64,000 nt of DNA from Bacillus sp. SJS (GCF_000732485.2 NZ_JAQV02000016.1:1-64000), one strand, 5' to 3'. Counted from the first letter of the stretch, positions 35,119-44,645 are shown. Notes: generated by a model not told the origin, from the letters alone. Numbers and translations: made by a program.

Positions 35119-35460
35119 ATGACCAAATCAATTGAAGTGGAACAAGCAGCATCCATCATGAAACTGCTAGGTGATAAAACCCGGCTTACAATGATGAAAA
35201 TGCTCCAGAAAAATGAATGCTGCGTATGCGAATTTACGGCGATTTTTCAGGCGAGCCAGCCTGCAATCAGCCAGCACCTGCGAAAATTGAAGGATGCGGG
35301 GCTTGTAAAAGAAAGGCGAAACGGACAGTGGATTTTTTATTCGCTGAACGGCGAAAGTGAAGTGTATGAATTTGTTCAAAATCTGCTTGTGTTTATTCCT
35401 GATCAAGATCAGAAGCTGAAGGATCTGGAGAAACAGGGATTGCGAATAACCTGTGAATAA
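35119..35460 (+). CDS. arsR: ArsR, arsenic-responsive repressor
   Basis: The 113-residue winged-helix repressor has the As(III) site in NECCVCEF (Cys34, Cys35, Cys37) and recognition helix [20 protein letters not shown]. It should repress the arsRBC operon until arsenite or antimonite binds. arsB starts within a few bases of its stop codon. Confidence 0.93.
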   Translation: MTKSIEVEQAASIMKLLGDKTRLTMMKMLQKNECCVCEFTAIFQASQPAISQHLRKLKDAGLVKERRNGQWIFYSLNGESEVYEFVQNLLVFIPDQDQKLKDLEKQGLRITCE

Positions 35461-35473
35461 TGGAGGGACCATT

Positions 35474-36769
35474 TTGACATCAGTGATTTTAGCATCCCTG
35501 ATTTTCCTGTTGACCCTTGTGCTTGTAATCTGGCAGCCGAAAAACTTATCGATTGGCTGGTCTGCTTGCGGCGGAGCAATCCTTGCGCTCATCGCAGGGG
35601 TTGTTGACTTTCAGGATGTATGGGATGTAACCGGCATCGTTTGGAATGCCACGTTAACGTTTATTGCAGTTATCATCATTTCTTTAATAATAGATGAAAT
35701 TGGATTCTTTGAATGGTCCGCCCTACATATGGCGAGAGCGGCCAAAGGCAGCGGAGTACGAATGTTCATTTATGTGAGCATCCTCGGAGCTGTGGTAGCT
35801 GCTTTCTTTGCCAATGACGGAGCAGCGCTTATTTTGACGCCGATTGTTCTGGCAATGGTCCGTAATCTGAACTTTGAAGAAAAATTCGTGTTTCCTTTTA
35901 TCATGGCCAGCGGATTTATAGCGGATACGACTTCGCTTCCCCTTGTCGTCAGTAACCTGGTAAACATTGTCTCGGCTGACTTCTTCGATATTGGCTTTGC
36001 AGAGTACGCCAGCCGAATGATTGTGCCAAACTTCTTCTCGCTCGCAGCAAGCATTTTAGTTTTATACTTGTTTTTTAGAAAGAGTATCCCGAAAAACTAT
36101 GATGTGACCAGCTTGAAAAAGCCGAAAGAAGCCATTAAGGACATGAAAATGTTCAAACTCTCATGGGTTGTCCTTGGTGTACTATTAGCGGGTTATTTCA
36201 TTAGTGAGTTTATTGGGATTCCTGTATCGATTATTGCAGGAATCATCGCGATTTTCTTCCTCATCATGGCGAAAAGGAGTCCGTCAGTTCCAACGAAAAA
36301 GGTACTAAAGGGTGCTCCATGGGCCATCGTCTTCTTCTCCATTGGGATGTATGTCGTGGTGTATGGACTTCGAAACGCTGGATTAACAAGCGTTCTTGCA
36401 GATGTCATTCAGTCAGTAGCAGATCAAGGTTTGTTCGCCGCAACGATTGGTATGGGATTTATCGCTGCGATTCTTTCATCGGTCATGAACAACATGCCGA
36501 CGGTCATGATTGATGCGCTTGCAATCGCTGATACCGATACGTCTGGTATCACCCGGGAAGCGCTCATTTACGCAAATGTGATTGGTTCGGATTTGGGACC
36601 GAAAATCACCCCAATCGGTTCCCTTGCGACACTGCTTTGGCTTCATGTTCTGTCGCTGAAGGGAGTGAAGATTTCCTGGGGTACCTATTTTAAAACGGGG
36701 ATTATCTTGACGATCCCAACCCTTTTTATTACGCTTGCCGGCCTTTATCTATGGCTTTTGCTGTTCTAA
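35474..36769 (+). CDS. arsB: ArsB, arsenite efflux pump
   Basis: The 431-residue membrane protein has about twelve helices and the ArsB/NhaD signatures [40 protein letters not shown] and [16 protein letters not shown]. The length equals staphylococcal ArsB. It exports As(III)/Sb(III). I chose TTG 35474, with GGAGGG 6 bp upstream, rather than GTG 35453, which overlaps arsR. Confidence 0.92.
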   Translation: MTSVILASLIFLLTLVLVIWQPKNLSIGWSACGGAILALIAGVVDFQDVWDVTGIVWNATLTFIAVIIISLIIDEIGFFEWSALHMARAAKGSGVRMFIYVSILGAVVAAFFANDGAALILTPIVLAMVRNLNFEEKFVFPFIMASGFIADTTSLPLVVSNLVNIVSADFFDIGFAEYASRMIVPNFFSLAASILVLYLFFRKSIPKNYDVTSLKKPKEAIKDMKMFKLSWVVLGVLLAGYFISEFIGIPVSIIAGIIAIFFLIMAKRSPSVPTKKVLKGAPWAIVFFSIGMYVVVYGLRNAGLTSVLADVIQSVADQGLFAATIGMGFIAAILSSVMNNMPTVMIDALAIADTDTSGITREALIYANVIGSDLGPKITPIGSLATLLWLHVLSLKGVKISWGTYFKTGIILTIPTLFITLAGLYLWLLLF

Positions 36770-36797
36770 ATCCACTACATAAAAGGAGACTGACAAC

Positions 36798-37217
36798 ATG
36801 TCTAAAAAAACACTTTACTTTCTTTGCACAGGAAACTCATGCCGGAGCCAGATGGCGGAATCGTGGGGGAAAAAATACCTTGGTGATGAGTGGAACGTAC
36901 TCAGTGCAGGAATCGAAGCTCATGGATTGAATCCAAATGCCGTAAAAGCGATGAAAGAGGTTGGAATGGATATTACGGATCAAACCTCTGACATCATCGA
37001 TAGCGAAATTTTGAATAACGCGGATTTCGTAGTGACCCTTTGCGGTGATGCGGCAGATAAATGTCCAATGACACCGCCGCATGTAAGACGTGAGCACTGG
37101 GGCTTTGAGGATCCTGCGAAAGCTACCGGTACGGACGAAGAGAAATGGTCTGTTTTCCAGCGGGTTCGTGATGAAATTGGGGAACGGATTAAACGTTTTG
37201 CGGAAACAGGGAAATAA
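36798..37217 (+). CDS. arsC: ArsC, thioredoxin-coupled arsenate reductase
   Basis: This low-molecular-weight phosphatase-like arsenate reductase has 139 residues. P-loop Cys10 lies in CTGNSCRSQ (with Cys15), and the redox pair Cys82 and Cys89 in [11 protein letters not shown], as in S. aureus pI258 ArsC. It reduces arsenate to arsenite for export by ArsB. AAAGGAG precedes the ATG. Confidence 0.97.
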   Translation: MSKKTLYFLCTGNSCRSQMAESWGKKYLGDEWNVLSAGIEAHGLNPNAVKAMKEVGMDITDQTSDIIDSEILNNADFVVTLCGDAADKCPMTPPHVRREHWGFEDPAKATGTDEEKWSVFQRVRDEIGERIKRFAETGK

Positions 37218-37220
37218 GAG

Positions 37221-37254
37221 AAAAGCCGGGAGTGAATGCTCCCGGCTTTTTTTA
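37221..37254 (+). terminator. Intrinsic terminator of the ars operon
   Basis: AAAAGCCGGGAG and CTCCCGGCTTTTTTT pair around a 6-nt loop. Confidence 0.95.
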
Positions 37255-37279
37255 CTTCAGTAAATGAACCTGCGTTCGA

Positions 37280-37501
37280 TTATTTTGCCACGTCCCCAAA
37301 AATATAATCTGTGTGTTTTTCACAGTTTTCTGTATTCTCCCATTTAATTTTCGCGTTTTCCACTTTCCCAATGCGCTCTGAATGATAATCAATCACAATC
37401 TTTTTGACTTCTGCTTCGGAAATACCGGTTTTCGTAATGGCGTATCCAGCTGCTGTTACTAGTACAAAAAACAAGAGAACAATGTGCTTCACATTCTCCA
37501 C
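37280..37501 (-). CDS. Small secreted or anchored protein, 73 residues
   Basis: An N-terminal hydrophobic helix (IVLLFFVLVTAAGYAITKTG) is followed by a short polar region, EAEVKKIVIDYHSERIGKVE then NAKIKWENTENCEK. The latter looks like a single PepSY-like strand-helix unit. I do not recognise a named family. A GGTGGAG site lies just before the ATG. It is monocistronic. Confidence 0.55.
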   Translation of the reverse strand: MENVKHIVLLFFVLVTAAGYAITKTGISEAEVKKIVIDYHSERIGKVENAKIKWENTENCEKHTDYIFGDVAK

Positions 37502-37661
37502 CCCAATATGTTAAACGGGAGAGGAAGAGGGAGGTTTCCTCTTAAAGGAGGAGTTAGGTATGATTTGTTGAAAATAATAAATGGCTGCTGTTATCTTTGA
37601 AAAAAGAACTGGTCGGACTTCAATTTTCACACCTGAAAAAATACCCCGAATGGAGAACTGA

Positions 37662-38249
37662 ATGAGAACGTTAAAATGGATCCTCATCCTACTGGTCATC
37701 CTAATTTTCGTTTGGCTGTTGTACACGAAATTACAAGAAAGATACTATGAGCCGGTTCAGCCGGGCGGAAAATATAAAAATACTTCCAGAATATTAAAAG
37801 ACTTGCGGTATCTCTATAACGGGAAATATAAAGTGAAGAGTGTGGAGTCTTGGTCGGCGGATGGATACAGTGACCCATTGATGTTCGAAAAAGAGATGAA
37901 GGTGCTTGGAAATCTGGTAAAGAATAAAGATAATGAGGTTCTTACAATAGAGTTGACTGATTTAGTTAAACCAAAAAGTCACGAAGACGTGAGAGATAAA
38001 GAAATCGTGACAAGAGAAGCCGTTCATATCCTCCACTTCCTTACTAAAAGAGAATTAGAGGTCCATGTAAAAGCCGTTCAGGTTCACTACACTCATCAAT
38101 ACGGTTTTTTAGCGGTACCAAAAACCACTTCTATTATCATCCCTTTAGAAGAATTCATAAACAAGTATGATGAATACCAAAAACAAGGGGACTCTGCAGA
38201 TATAAGGTTTGTTAAGCTATGTTTGGAATTTATCAATTACTCGAAATAA
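37662..38249 (+). CDS. Membrane-anchored hypothetical protein, 195 residues
   Basis: One N-terminal membrane helix (WILILLVILIFVWLLYTKL) precedes an extracytoplasmic domain with strands such as KYKVKSVESWSADGYSDP and REAVHILHFLTKRELEVHVK. I do not recognise a family. GAATGGAGAA gives a modest ribosome binding site. The small 150-bp gap upstream holds nothing else. Confidence 0.55.
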   Translation: MRTLKWILILLVILIFVWLLYTKLQERYYEPVQPGGKYKNTSRILKDLRYLYNGKYKVKSVESWSADGYSDPLMFEKEMKVLGNLVKNKDNEVLTIELTDLVKPKSHEDVRDKEIVTREAVHILHFLTKRELEVHVKAVQVHYTHQYGFLAVPKTTSIIIPLEEFINKYDEYQKQGDSADIRFVKLCLEFINYSK

Positions 38250-38272
38250 AGCACGTAACGGTTTTTGTAGAA

Positions 38273-38305
38273 CAAGGGCATGACACCGCGCATCAAGCCC
38301 TTTTC
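38273..38305 (+). terminator. Weak intrinsic terminator
   Basis: AAGGGC and GCCCTT pair around a 17-nt loop, followed by TTCTTCTT. On the minus strand, 38321-38390 encodes an orphan tail (VLLMLQDEELAAEVINKKQD) without a start, possibly a remnant. Confidence 0.5.
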
Positions 38306-38488
38306 TTCTTAGTAATGCTTAATCCATATCCTGCTTTTTGTTAATGACTTCTGCTGCAAGTTCCTCATCCTGTAGCATGAGCAGCACTTAGATATAGTTA
38401 TTGCAACCTCAAGGCATTTACCATAACATGGAATTAGATCCTCTTATAAAGAGAAATGAAAAGTAAAGAATAAATGGGTTAAAACCGC

Positions 38489-39256
38489 ATGCCATCTATC
38501 TTATTTGGAATTTTAGCGATTGTATTCACGACATTCCTTGCTTATCAGCTGGGGATGCGGATTCACACTGTTTCTTGCTGCTTTGTACTGTGCTTATAAA
38601 GCATTCCGTGAGAAAGAGAAAAAATCAAAGCTTTTGCTATTTCTTCTAACAATTTTCACTCTGTTATTGGACATTCACTTTATTCAATTTTTAAGGGCCC
38701 ATTTGAGTTTAGGGGTGGAGAAGGGCAGGGTGCCCGCCGTAAGGAGCTAACCGGCGGCCATCCGGATACACCCCCTGCGGAAGATATTGCTCGCTGGGGA
38801 GAAAAATATGGCCTGCAGGAAGCACTTTTGCTGACGGTTTTTCAAGCGCTTTCTATGGAAGAATTATACAATCCAAAGATCGAGCCTCAAAATTTTCTGA
38901 AGCATGTACCCGTCCTGAAATCAGTTGAGGTGGAAGGACGCTTGTATACCCTAACTTTTATCCGGCAATTTGAGAATGCAAGTGTCATCCATCTGCATGT
39001 TGATTGGAATGAAACGGTTGATATGGAAACGATTCATACCCGTATGAATCGTCCCAAATTTAAATTGAGAGCGCTGGAAGGGTATAATTGTCAGTCTGAT
39101 GGAGCTGGAGGGGGGACAGGGCGTGTTACTCACCGGTTTACGGTTTCTCCAGCCTTGCCGGATGATGTCTCAGGTTTTTCTTTCATTTTTGAAGAGTACG
39201 ATGACAACTGGATGGGGGAAAAGACCGGTCTTGAAATAGAAATAAAGATCAGTTGA
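38489..39256 (+). pseudogene. Membrane-anchored protein gene broken by two compensating frameshifts
   Basis: From ATG 38489 the frame gives MPSILFGILAIVFTTFLAYQ, then stops after 36 codons. A second membrane helix is in the next frame (GFTLFLAALYCAYKAFREKE, LLLFLLTIFTLLLDIHFIQF) to about 38710. From there the original frame resumes with GARRKELTGGHPDTPPAEDI, ARWGEKYGLQEALLLTVFQA and a soluble domain ending at 39256. One extra base near 38550 and one missing near 38710 would explain it. The joined product is about 255 residues. The family is not recognised. Either the gene is decayed or the assembly has errors. Confidence 0.65.
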
Positions 39257-39280
39257 AAAATGGAATGGGAGTGATTCTCA

Positions 39281-39517
39281 ATGAAAGACACTCATGAAAC
39301 TCAATTATCCAATAGGTACGAACGTGATATACGAAATGGGAAAGTCTTTTCACCTACCGAAGACCTTGAAAACATTGCAGGCGGCGGGCCTTTAAATAAT
39401 GAAGGCTTGGAGAACGTAAGCAGATTTCCGAAAGGCATCAAATATATGGGGTATGTCTTATTTGGGATATTTGGCGTTTTAATCTTGCTTGGAATAACCT
39501 TGAGTTATTTTAACTGA
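39281..39517 (+). CDS. Small membrane protein, 78 residues
   Basis: A polar N-terminal half (ERDIRNGKVFSPTEDLENIA) precedes one C-terminal membrane helix (MGYVLFGIFGVLILLGITLS). It starts 24 bp after the broken gene upstream, with GGGAGTG as ribosome binding site, so the two were probably one operon. I do not recognise the family. Confidence 0.6.
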   Translation: MKDTHETQLSNRYERDIRNGKVFSPTEDLENIAGGGPLNNEGLENVSRFPKGIKYMGYVLFGIFGVLILLGITLSYFN

Positions 39518-39992
39518 GGCTTAGGATAGATGAGCTTTAAGCTGTAGTGGGGAATCGGCTCTGGATCAAACTTTTCCGTTTGCCTGGCGACTGGAAACGA
39601 AGAAGTATCTATATATTGGTGAAACAAATCAACTGACGGCGGTTTATAGAACGCTGTTATTTTTTTTGACTCCATGTCTGAATGCGAGTTAAGCTTTGTT
39701 ATCGATTTGAAATAAATGTAATATCCAAGAGTTCTCATAAGTTTAGACCTCAATTTTAAGAGTGGGATGGGGGGCCTGTTCTTTTAATAGCTAGCACAGG
39801 TTCTTACCTATTTAATATGTAAAATAGTGCAAATTGGAAGTAGTAAGGGCTGTTAAATTGGCTGTTAGCCCTAATTTTAAACCCTTTCAAATCCATATAT
39901 GTAAACTGTTTATCACAAGTGTGTAACCATTTGAAGTTGATAAAAAGATACAATTATACGGTACTTAGGATGTGGGATAAGGAGGCTATCTT
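39518..39992. other. Gene-poor stretch
   Basis: A minus-strand frame of 82 codons (39505-39753) overlaps the preceding gene and lacks a ribosome binding site or family resemblance. A possible weak terminator, AGGGCT/AGCCCT, lies near 39847-39873. Nothing else is identifiable before the methyltransferase gene. Confidence 0.4.
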
Positions 39993-40700
39993 TTGAAAGA
40001 AACCATTAGCGGCTATGAGGACATACTGGAAATGCTGGATTCATTTCTTCGTGAGCCAGTTCGGTTTTGGGATGAGTTTTATTCTGATCGCGAAAAAGGA
40101 GTTCCATTTTTTACGGAAAAGCCGGATGAGAATTTGGTTGAGTATTTTGAGAGAGGTTTATTACAGCCGGGAAAAGTACTTGAACTTGGCTGCGGGCCAG
40201 GAAGAAATGCTATTTTTCTTGCTGAGAAGGGGTGTTTGACGGATGCTGTTGATTTATCTGAAGCATCATTGCAATGGGCTGCAGAAAGGGCGCAGGCTAA
40301 AAACTTACCTATAAACTTTACAAGAGAAAATATTTTTGAACTTAGTGTGGAAGATCATTCTTATAATATGGTGTATGACTCCGGATGCTTCCACCATATC
40401 GCTCCGCACCGCAGAATGGATTATCTTCAATTGGTGAAAAGAGCCTTAAAGAACGGCGGTCATTTCGGGATCACGTGCTTCGTACTCGGGGGTGAATTTG
40501 GCGGGGCAGATATAACAGATTGGGAGGTTTACAGACAAAAAAGCCTCATGGGCGGATTAGGGTTTACAGAAGAAAAGCTGCGGACTATTTTTAAAGATTT
40601 TGAAGTAGTTGAAATGCGAAGAATGAGGCAGATTCCACAATCGGCTGAAGTATTTGGAGTCTCTGGATTATGGTCGGCTTTGTTTAGGAAACCTTTGTAG
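39993..40700 (+). CDS. Class I SAM-dependent methyltransferase
   Basis: The 235-residue protein has the SAM motif I VLELGCGPGRNAIFLAEKG, acidic residue at TDAVDLSEASL and motif IV-like YNMVYDSGCFHHIAPHRR. It resembles small Bacillus methyltransferases acting on small molecules; the substrate is unknown. TTG 39993 lies 6-8 bp after AAGGAGG. It is a single gene. Confidence 0.88.
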   Translation: MKETISGYEDILEMLDSFLREPVRFWDEFYSDREKGVPFFTEKPDENLVEYFERGLLQPGKVLELGCGPGRNAIFLAEKGCLTDAVDLSEASLQWAAERAQAKNLPINFTRENIFELSVEDHSYNMVYDSGCFHHIAPHRRMDYLQLVKRALKNGGHFGITCFVLGGEFGGADITDWEVYRQKSLMGGLGFTEEKLRTIFKDFEVVEMRRMRQIPQSAEVFGVSGLWSALFRKPL

Positions 40701-40730
40701 CAAATGTGTTTAGATAAGTCGTAAATTCGA

Positions 40731-40765
40731 GAAACACCGTCCTTTTTTACTGGACGGTGTTTCAC
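40731..40765. terminator. Bidirectional terminator
   Basis: GAAACACCGTCC and GGACGGTGTTTC pair perfectly around a T-rich loop. It serves the convergent methyltransferase and SbsC-like genes. A near copy lies at 41869. Confidence 0.85.
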
Positions 40766-40772
40766 TTTCAAT

Positions 40773-41753
40773 TTACTTCCCCTCAAGAGTTGCCTTCAAA
40801 TCCGTTTCATAAGCAAGCAATTCATCATTGATTTCCTTCGCCAAAGGCTCGTAGCCGTGATCCTCTTTAAAGGCTGCTGCACGTGTTTTTAATCCTGTTA
40901 GCTTGGCGAATTGTTTTTTTGCTTCTGCGGTATTGCCCGAATCAATTAGGTCTGACACTCGGTTCATTAGGCGATATTGGGAAATTTCGTATTTGGTACG
41001 TTCGATCATAATTTTCACAGGCGTTACGGATCTTTCTGTAAGAGACTTTCTATATTTTTTATTAGGAACCTGGCCAATCTTTACTTCTGTTTGCATCAAG
41101 TACTTAATGACTTTGTCATAGGAGAGGTTGGCTTGATGAAGGTCTGTGAGAGGTTCCATATCTGGAACGGTATCCACATAAATACTCAATGTATAATTGT
41201 TTAAAGCTAGGTTAATTCCAGAAGCGTATGCTTCCATATGACGAAGTTCTTCATTAATTTTTCCGGAAAGAGGTTCATAATTCCTTGCACTTTTCATGAG
41301 TTCTTTGCGCTTTTTCAATCGCTCTGCTTTTGCCATGTCTGTATCGTATTGTTTGTAGTTCATATCAGAAAGAATATGATAAATAATGCTTGCTAACAGC
41401 CTATATTCGGATACTTCGTAACCAGTTCGTTCCATTTCTATTTCAACAGGACGAATATATGTAGATAGTAAAATGGAGCGATTTGATGTACCAGATACCC
41501 TTGCAATAGTCTTTTCAGCAATATATCGCTGCTTTGCCAAACCATCATATAAGCTTTCTATCTTCTCTAAGGAACCCGATGAAATGGCTTCTTTAAACAA
41601 TGCCAATTTCTTTAGCAGACTTTCACCTTGCCTGACGGCTTCTTTATTTTGAGTTGAAACTGCAGCTGCAGATGGTGCAGGTAATCCGGCAGTTGCAAGT
41701 GGAGATATAAATATTGCTGCTGTTATCCCAATCAATAGCATTTTTTTACTCAT
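40773..41753 (-). CDS. Secreted SbsC-like coiled-coil protein, paralogue 2
   Basis: A signal peptide (MLLIGITAAIFISPLATAGL) leads into a 300-residue helical protein. It carries an internal duplication: VEIEMERTGYEVSEYRLLAS and VKIMIERTKYEISQYRLMNR, each followed by a K/A-rich helix and Y-E-P-L. It resembles the helical N-terminal region of the Geobacillus S-layer protein SbsC. Secretion and cell-wall association are likely, but no SLH or LPXTG anchor is visible. It is about half identical to the next upstream gene. Confidence 0.7.
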   Translation of the reverse strand: MSKKMLLIGITAAIFISPLATAGLPAPSAAAVSTQNKEAVRQGESLLKKLALFKEAISSGSLEKIESLYDGLAKQRYIAEKTIARVSGTSNRSILLSTYIRPVEIEMERTGYEVSEYRLLASIIYHILSDMNYKQYDTDMAKAERLKKRKELMKSARNYEPLSGKINEELRHMEAYASGINLALNNYTLSIYVDTVPDMEPLTDLHQANLSYDKVIKYLMQTEVKIGQVPNKKYRKSLTERSVTPVKIMIERTKYEISQYRLMNRVSDLIDSGNTAEAKKQFAKLTGLKTRAAAFKEDHGYEPLAKEINDELLAYETDLKATLEGK

Positions 41754-41868
41754 AACTAGCCCTCCTGAATGTGTTCAAGTGAGTTAATTATAAGGTGAAA
41801 TGATTCTTTTGTCCTGTGAAAAAACACCTTATTAATGGAAAAGTTTAGAATGATAACTCCAAATAATG

Positions 41869-41905
41869 AAAAACACCGTCCTCAAATGTTGGACGGTGTT
41901 TCAAT
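41869..41905 (-). terminator. Terminator between the SbsC-like paralogues
   Basis: On the minus strand GAAACACCGTCC and GGACGGTGTTTTT pair around a 9-nt loop. It is nearly the same as the terminator at 40731, so the duplicated unit included its terminator. Confidence 0.85.
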
Positions 41906-41911
41906 TTCATC

Positions 41912-42877
41912 TTATTTTCCCTCAAGAACGGCTTTCAAATCCGTTTCATAAGCAAGCAATTCATCTCGGATGGCTTTTGCTAAAGGCTCATAGCCGCCAG
42001 CTTCTTTAATAGCAGCAGCGCGAGTTTTTAAGCCTTCCAGCTTGCTGAATTGTGTTTTTGCTTCTTCGATATTGCCGGCATCAATGAGTTCCGAGACGCG
42101 GTTCATCAGACGAAGCTGGGAGATTTCGTATTTTGTACGCTCTACAGTTACTTTCGCAGGCGCAACGAATTCTTGCAGCAGAGATGTTCTATATGCTTTA
42201 TCAGCCACTTGGCCGATTTTCATTTCCGTTTGTTTCACGTAGCGAGTTAAATCATCATAATAAAGATCGGCTTCGTCAATATCAGGTTCAGCGCCTGTGG
42301 ACTCATCAACCCAATAATCATAATAAGATAGATTGTATCCGGCTGCAAAGGCTTCTGCTTTACGCAGATCGAGGTTGATAGAGGCAGGCAGCGCTTTGTA
42401 TCCGCCGGCTTCCTTAATGGCAGCAGCGCGTTTTTTCATGCGCTCTAATTTCGCCATATCTTTATCATACGTATAGTATTCATCTTCATCTAATCCATTA
42501 AGTATGGTATAGAGCAGACGAAACTGTGATACTTCATAAATGGTGCGTTCAATTTCCTTCTTAGCCGGAACCGCATATTTATTTAGAAGTACGTTGCGGT
42601 TTGATAAGCCTGATACCTTGCCAATAGCTTTTTCAACAATGGATAGCTGCTTCGTCAATTCGTCATACAAATCATTGATTTCATCAATATTCCCCATTGA
42701 GACGGTGCTTTTGTAAACGTTCAGCTTCTTTAATAATATGTCCCCTTGTTTTACTGCTTCCTTGCTTTGTGCAGATGAGGTTGTTGCAGCAAACGCGGAT
42801 GGTGCCGGTGTTGAAACAGCTGCAAGTGGTGTGATCAGCATAGCTGCGGTAATACCTGTTAACAACATTTTTTTCAA
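41912..42877 (-). CDS. Secreted SbsC-like coiled-coil protein, paralogue 1
   Basis: The 321-residue secreted helical protein has signal peptide MLLTGITAAMLITPLAAV. Two internal repeats are visible, ERTIYEVSQFRLLYTILNG and ERTKYEISQLRLMNRVSELI, each ending in AAAIKEAGGYKALP or AAAIKEAGGYEPLA. It is a tandem paralogue of the gene at 40773, with the C-termini nearly identical (DELLAYETDLKA). The role is probably structural at the cell surface. Confidence 0.7.
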   Translation of the reverse strand: MKKMLLTGITAAMLITPLAAVSTPAPSAFAATTSSAQSKEAVKQGDILLKKLNVYKSTVSMGNIDEINDLYDELTKQLSIVEKAIGKVSGLSNRNVLLNKYAVPAKKEIERTIYEVSQFRLLYTILNGLDEDEYYTYDKDMAKLERMKKRAAAIKEAGGYKALPASINLDLRKAEAFAAGYNLSYYDYWVDESTGAEPDIDEADLYYDDLTRYVKQTEMKIGQVADKAYRTSLLQEFVAPAKVTVERTKYEISQLRLMNRVSELIDAGNIEEAKTQFSKLEGLKTRAAAIKEAGGYEPLAKAIRDELLAYETDLKAVLEGK

Positions 42878-43115
42878 GTTCTTTTCCCCCTAAAATTCTT
42901 TCAATCCAGATAATTATAGGGATGTTCAAAACTTTCATCATGTGTTAAATGACCTATTTTTTATCATGATTTAGAAGAAGTTGTTTAATATAGAATGTTA
43001 GACAAATATTTGATCTACCCGTGGTTTACAAGGGTTTCTTTTATTAGATTCCAGTTTTTAAATAAATGTAAATTCACAAAAAAGGTATACATTTCCAACT
43101 ACCTGTAATAAAATT

Positions 43116-43445
43116 ATGAAAAATGAAAAAAATGGAAATGAGCTACTTCAGTTACTGGAAGCACTCTCTAATCCGTATCGGCTCAAAATTATTGAGGCTC
43201 TCAGAGCTGAGCGACAGTATGTGAGTCAGCTTGCGAGAGTTTTAGGGATTAGCAGGCCGCTGCTTTACTTGCATTTAAAAAAGCTGGAGGAGGCTGAATT
43301 AATCAAAGGCGCTGAAGAACGGGGCCAATATGGGAAGATCATGAAATATTTCGAGGTCATTCCATTTAGACTTGAACTAAATGACAGGATGATTACAGAC
43401 GCAGCAGGAACAGTCACACTAAAAAATAAGGAGAAGGGGGATTGA
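43116..43445 (+). CDS. ArsR-type winged-helix regulator
   Basis: The 109-residue protein reads LLEALSNPYRLKIIEALRAE, SRPLLYLHLKKLEEAELIKG and YGKIMKYFEVIPFRLELN. It has no cysteine metal site, so it is an ArsR-fold regulator of another signal. It lies 1 bp before a frameshifted small membrane gene, forming a likely regulator-membrane protein operon. It has no clear ribosome binding site before the ATG (ATTATGAAAAATG), suggesting a leaderless or weakly translated start. Confidence 0.8.
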   Translation: MKNEKNGNELLQLLEALSNPYRLKIIEALRAERQYVSQLARVLGISRPLLYLHLKKLEEAELIKGAEERGQYGKIMKYFEVIPFRLELNDRMITDAAGTVTLKNKEKGD

Positions 43446-43446
43446 A

Positions 43447-43691
43447 ATGGTAATTCCTGAGATTTTCTGTTTTCAAGTTTTGCTTTACTGGTTACGTTCC
43501 TGCCTTTAATCTTGACTGTTTGTGTCTTGATATTCATCATTCGCGCCTTCCGCCGGTTTGAAATACGCGCGCAGGAACGTCTTCATTTAGAAAAAGAAAA
43601 CTCTGCCTATCAGGAGCAGCAAATGAGAATGATTCAAGACTTAAATCAGCGCATGACAAGCATTGAGAATATATTAAAGCAAGTAGATTAG
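43447..43691 (+). pseudogene. Small membrane coiled-coil protein gene, single-base deletion
   Basis: ATG 43447 follows AAGGAGAAGGGGG but the frame stops after 20 codons. If one T is added to the TTTT run at 43463-43466, the product reads MVIPEIFLFSSFALLVTFLP, LILTVCVLIFIIRAFRRFEI and a coiled coil (LEKENSAYQEQQMRMIQDLN) to a stop at 43691, 81 residues. One membrane helix and a coiled coil give a PspB-like look. Either recent decay or a homopolymer error. Confidence 0.7.
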
Positions 43692-43711
43692 GGATTGGGG
43701 AGTAGAAACGT

Positions 43712-44194
43712 TTGGTTTTTCGTTCAAAAATTGACTCGTTTTTTATAAAAATAATGGTGTGTACAATCATATTTGTTGGTGTAGTTCTTTTTTTGCCTCT
43801 TTATTTTGATAAAACAGCAGATCGTACCGTATATATCGTTGAGACAGCAATTTTTCTCATAATAGCCGTTTTTATTTTCTGGACTATCACATCGATTCGC
43901 TATACCTTTCAAGACAAATTCCTGGTTGTGCAGGGAGGGCCGGTAAGAAGCCGGATCCCTTATGAAGACATCACTCGTGCAATTCCGACACGTGATATTT
44001 ACACAGGCTATCGGCTCCTGTCTGCCCGTTATGCCATCGACCTCTATTACAAATCAGCGATGCTTGGAAGTGTGAAAATTTCTCCCCAAAATCCAAGCCT
44101 GTTTCTTGAGCAATTAAGAAAGCATTGCCCAGATGCTTTAATTGAATCAGACAAAATATTGAAGCTTCTGGGAAGAGAGGAAAGCCAGGCATAA
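43712..44194 (+). CDS. PH-domain membrane protein (bPH_4/DUF1200)
   Basis: Two N-terminal membrane helices (MVCTIIFVGVVLFLPLYF and YIVETAIFLIIAVFIFWTIT) precede a bacterial PH-like domain: SIRYTFQDKFLVVQGGPVRS, RIPYEDITRAIPTRDI and ISPQNPSLFLEQLRKHCPDA. This matches the DUF1200/bPH_4 family, of unknown role. TTG 43712 lies after GGGGAG. It follows the ArsR-type and broken membrane genes. Confidence 0.82.
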   Translation: MVFRSKIDSFFIKIMVCTIIFVGVVLFLPLYFDKTADRTVYIVETAIFLIIAVFIFWTITSIRYTFQDKFLVVQGGPVRSRIPYEDITRAIPTRDIYTGYRLLSARYAIDLYYKSAMLGSVKISPQNPSLFLEQLRKHCPDALIESDKILKLLGREESQA

Positions 44195-44195
44195 T

Positions 44196-44645
44196 CTAGT
44201 GGCATGATTGGATGCTGCCGGACAGGATGCCTGGACCAAGCTTGCCTGATTTGGTATTTGAAGGGCGAATCTCCACCTTGCTTTTTTCAAGCTCCGCTGT
44301 GATGGAATCAATTTTTCCAGCCCAAACTGGATCATCGGCAGACGAAGAAGGATATAGCCTGAAGCGCCAGCTGATCTCACCTGGAATAAAGGCGTACCCC
44401 TCATAGCTGTCGAAATTTCCTAATCTGCTGGGGGCAGGTAAATGAAGGGCGTGAATACTGATGCTGGTTCTTGGAAAACTTGGTGTAAGCTTCACTTTAT
44501 AAATCAGCGCGGCTCCTCTTGCATTGAATAAGTTTTGATTAGCCGGCTCCAAAATCATACTGCATGGCATCTCAATAGCTTGGGTATTCAGGGGATTGAT
44601 AGCTGCAGCAATAAGAAGGACAAATAGTGAAAGCAAAATTTTCAT
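44196..44645 (-). CDS. Secreted hypothetical protein, 149 residues
   Basis: A signal peptide (LLSLFVLLIAAAINPLNTQA) leads into a single mature domain with two cysteines near the ends (MPCSMILEP, QSCH), which could form a disulphide. No family recognised. AAAGAGGTGC precedes the ATG. It is convergent with the PH-domain gene with almost no gap. Confidence 0.6.
   Translation of the reverse strand: MKILLSLFVLLIAAAINPLNTQAIEMPCSMILEPANQNLFNARGAALIYKVKLTPSFPRTSISIHALHLPAPSRLGNFDSYEGYAFIPGEISWRFRLYPSSSADDPVWAGKIDSITAELEKSKVEIRPSNTKSGKLGPGILSGSIQSCH

Noticed and set aside
39505-39753. Minus-strand 82-codon frame
   Set aside because: It overlaps the preceding gene and has no ribosome binding site or family resemblance.
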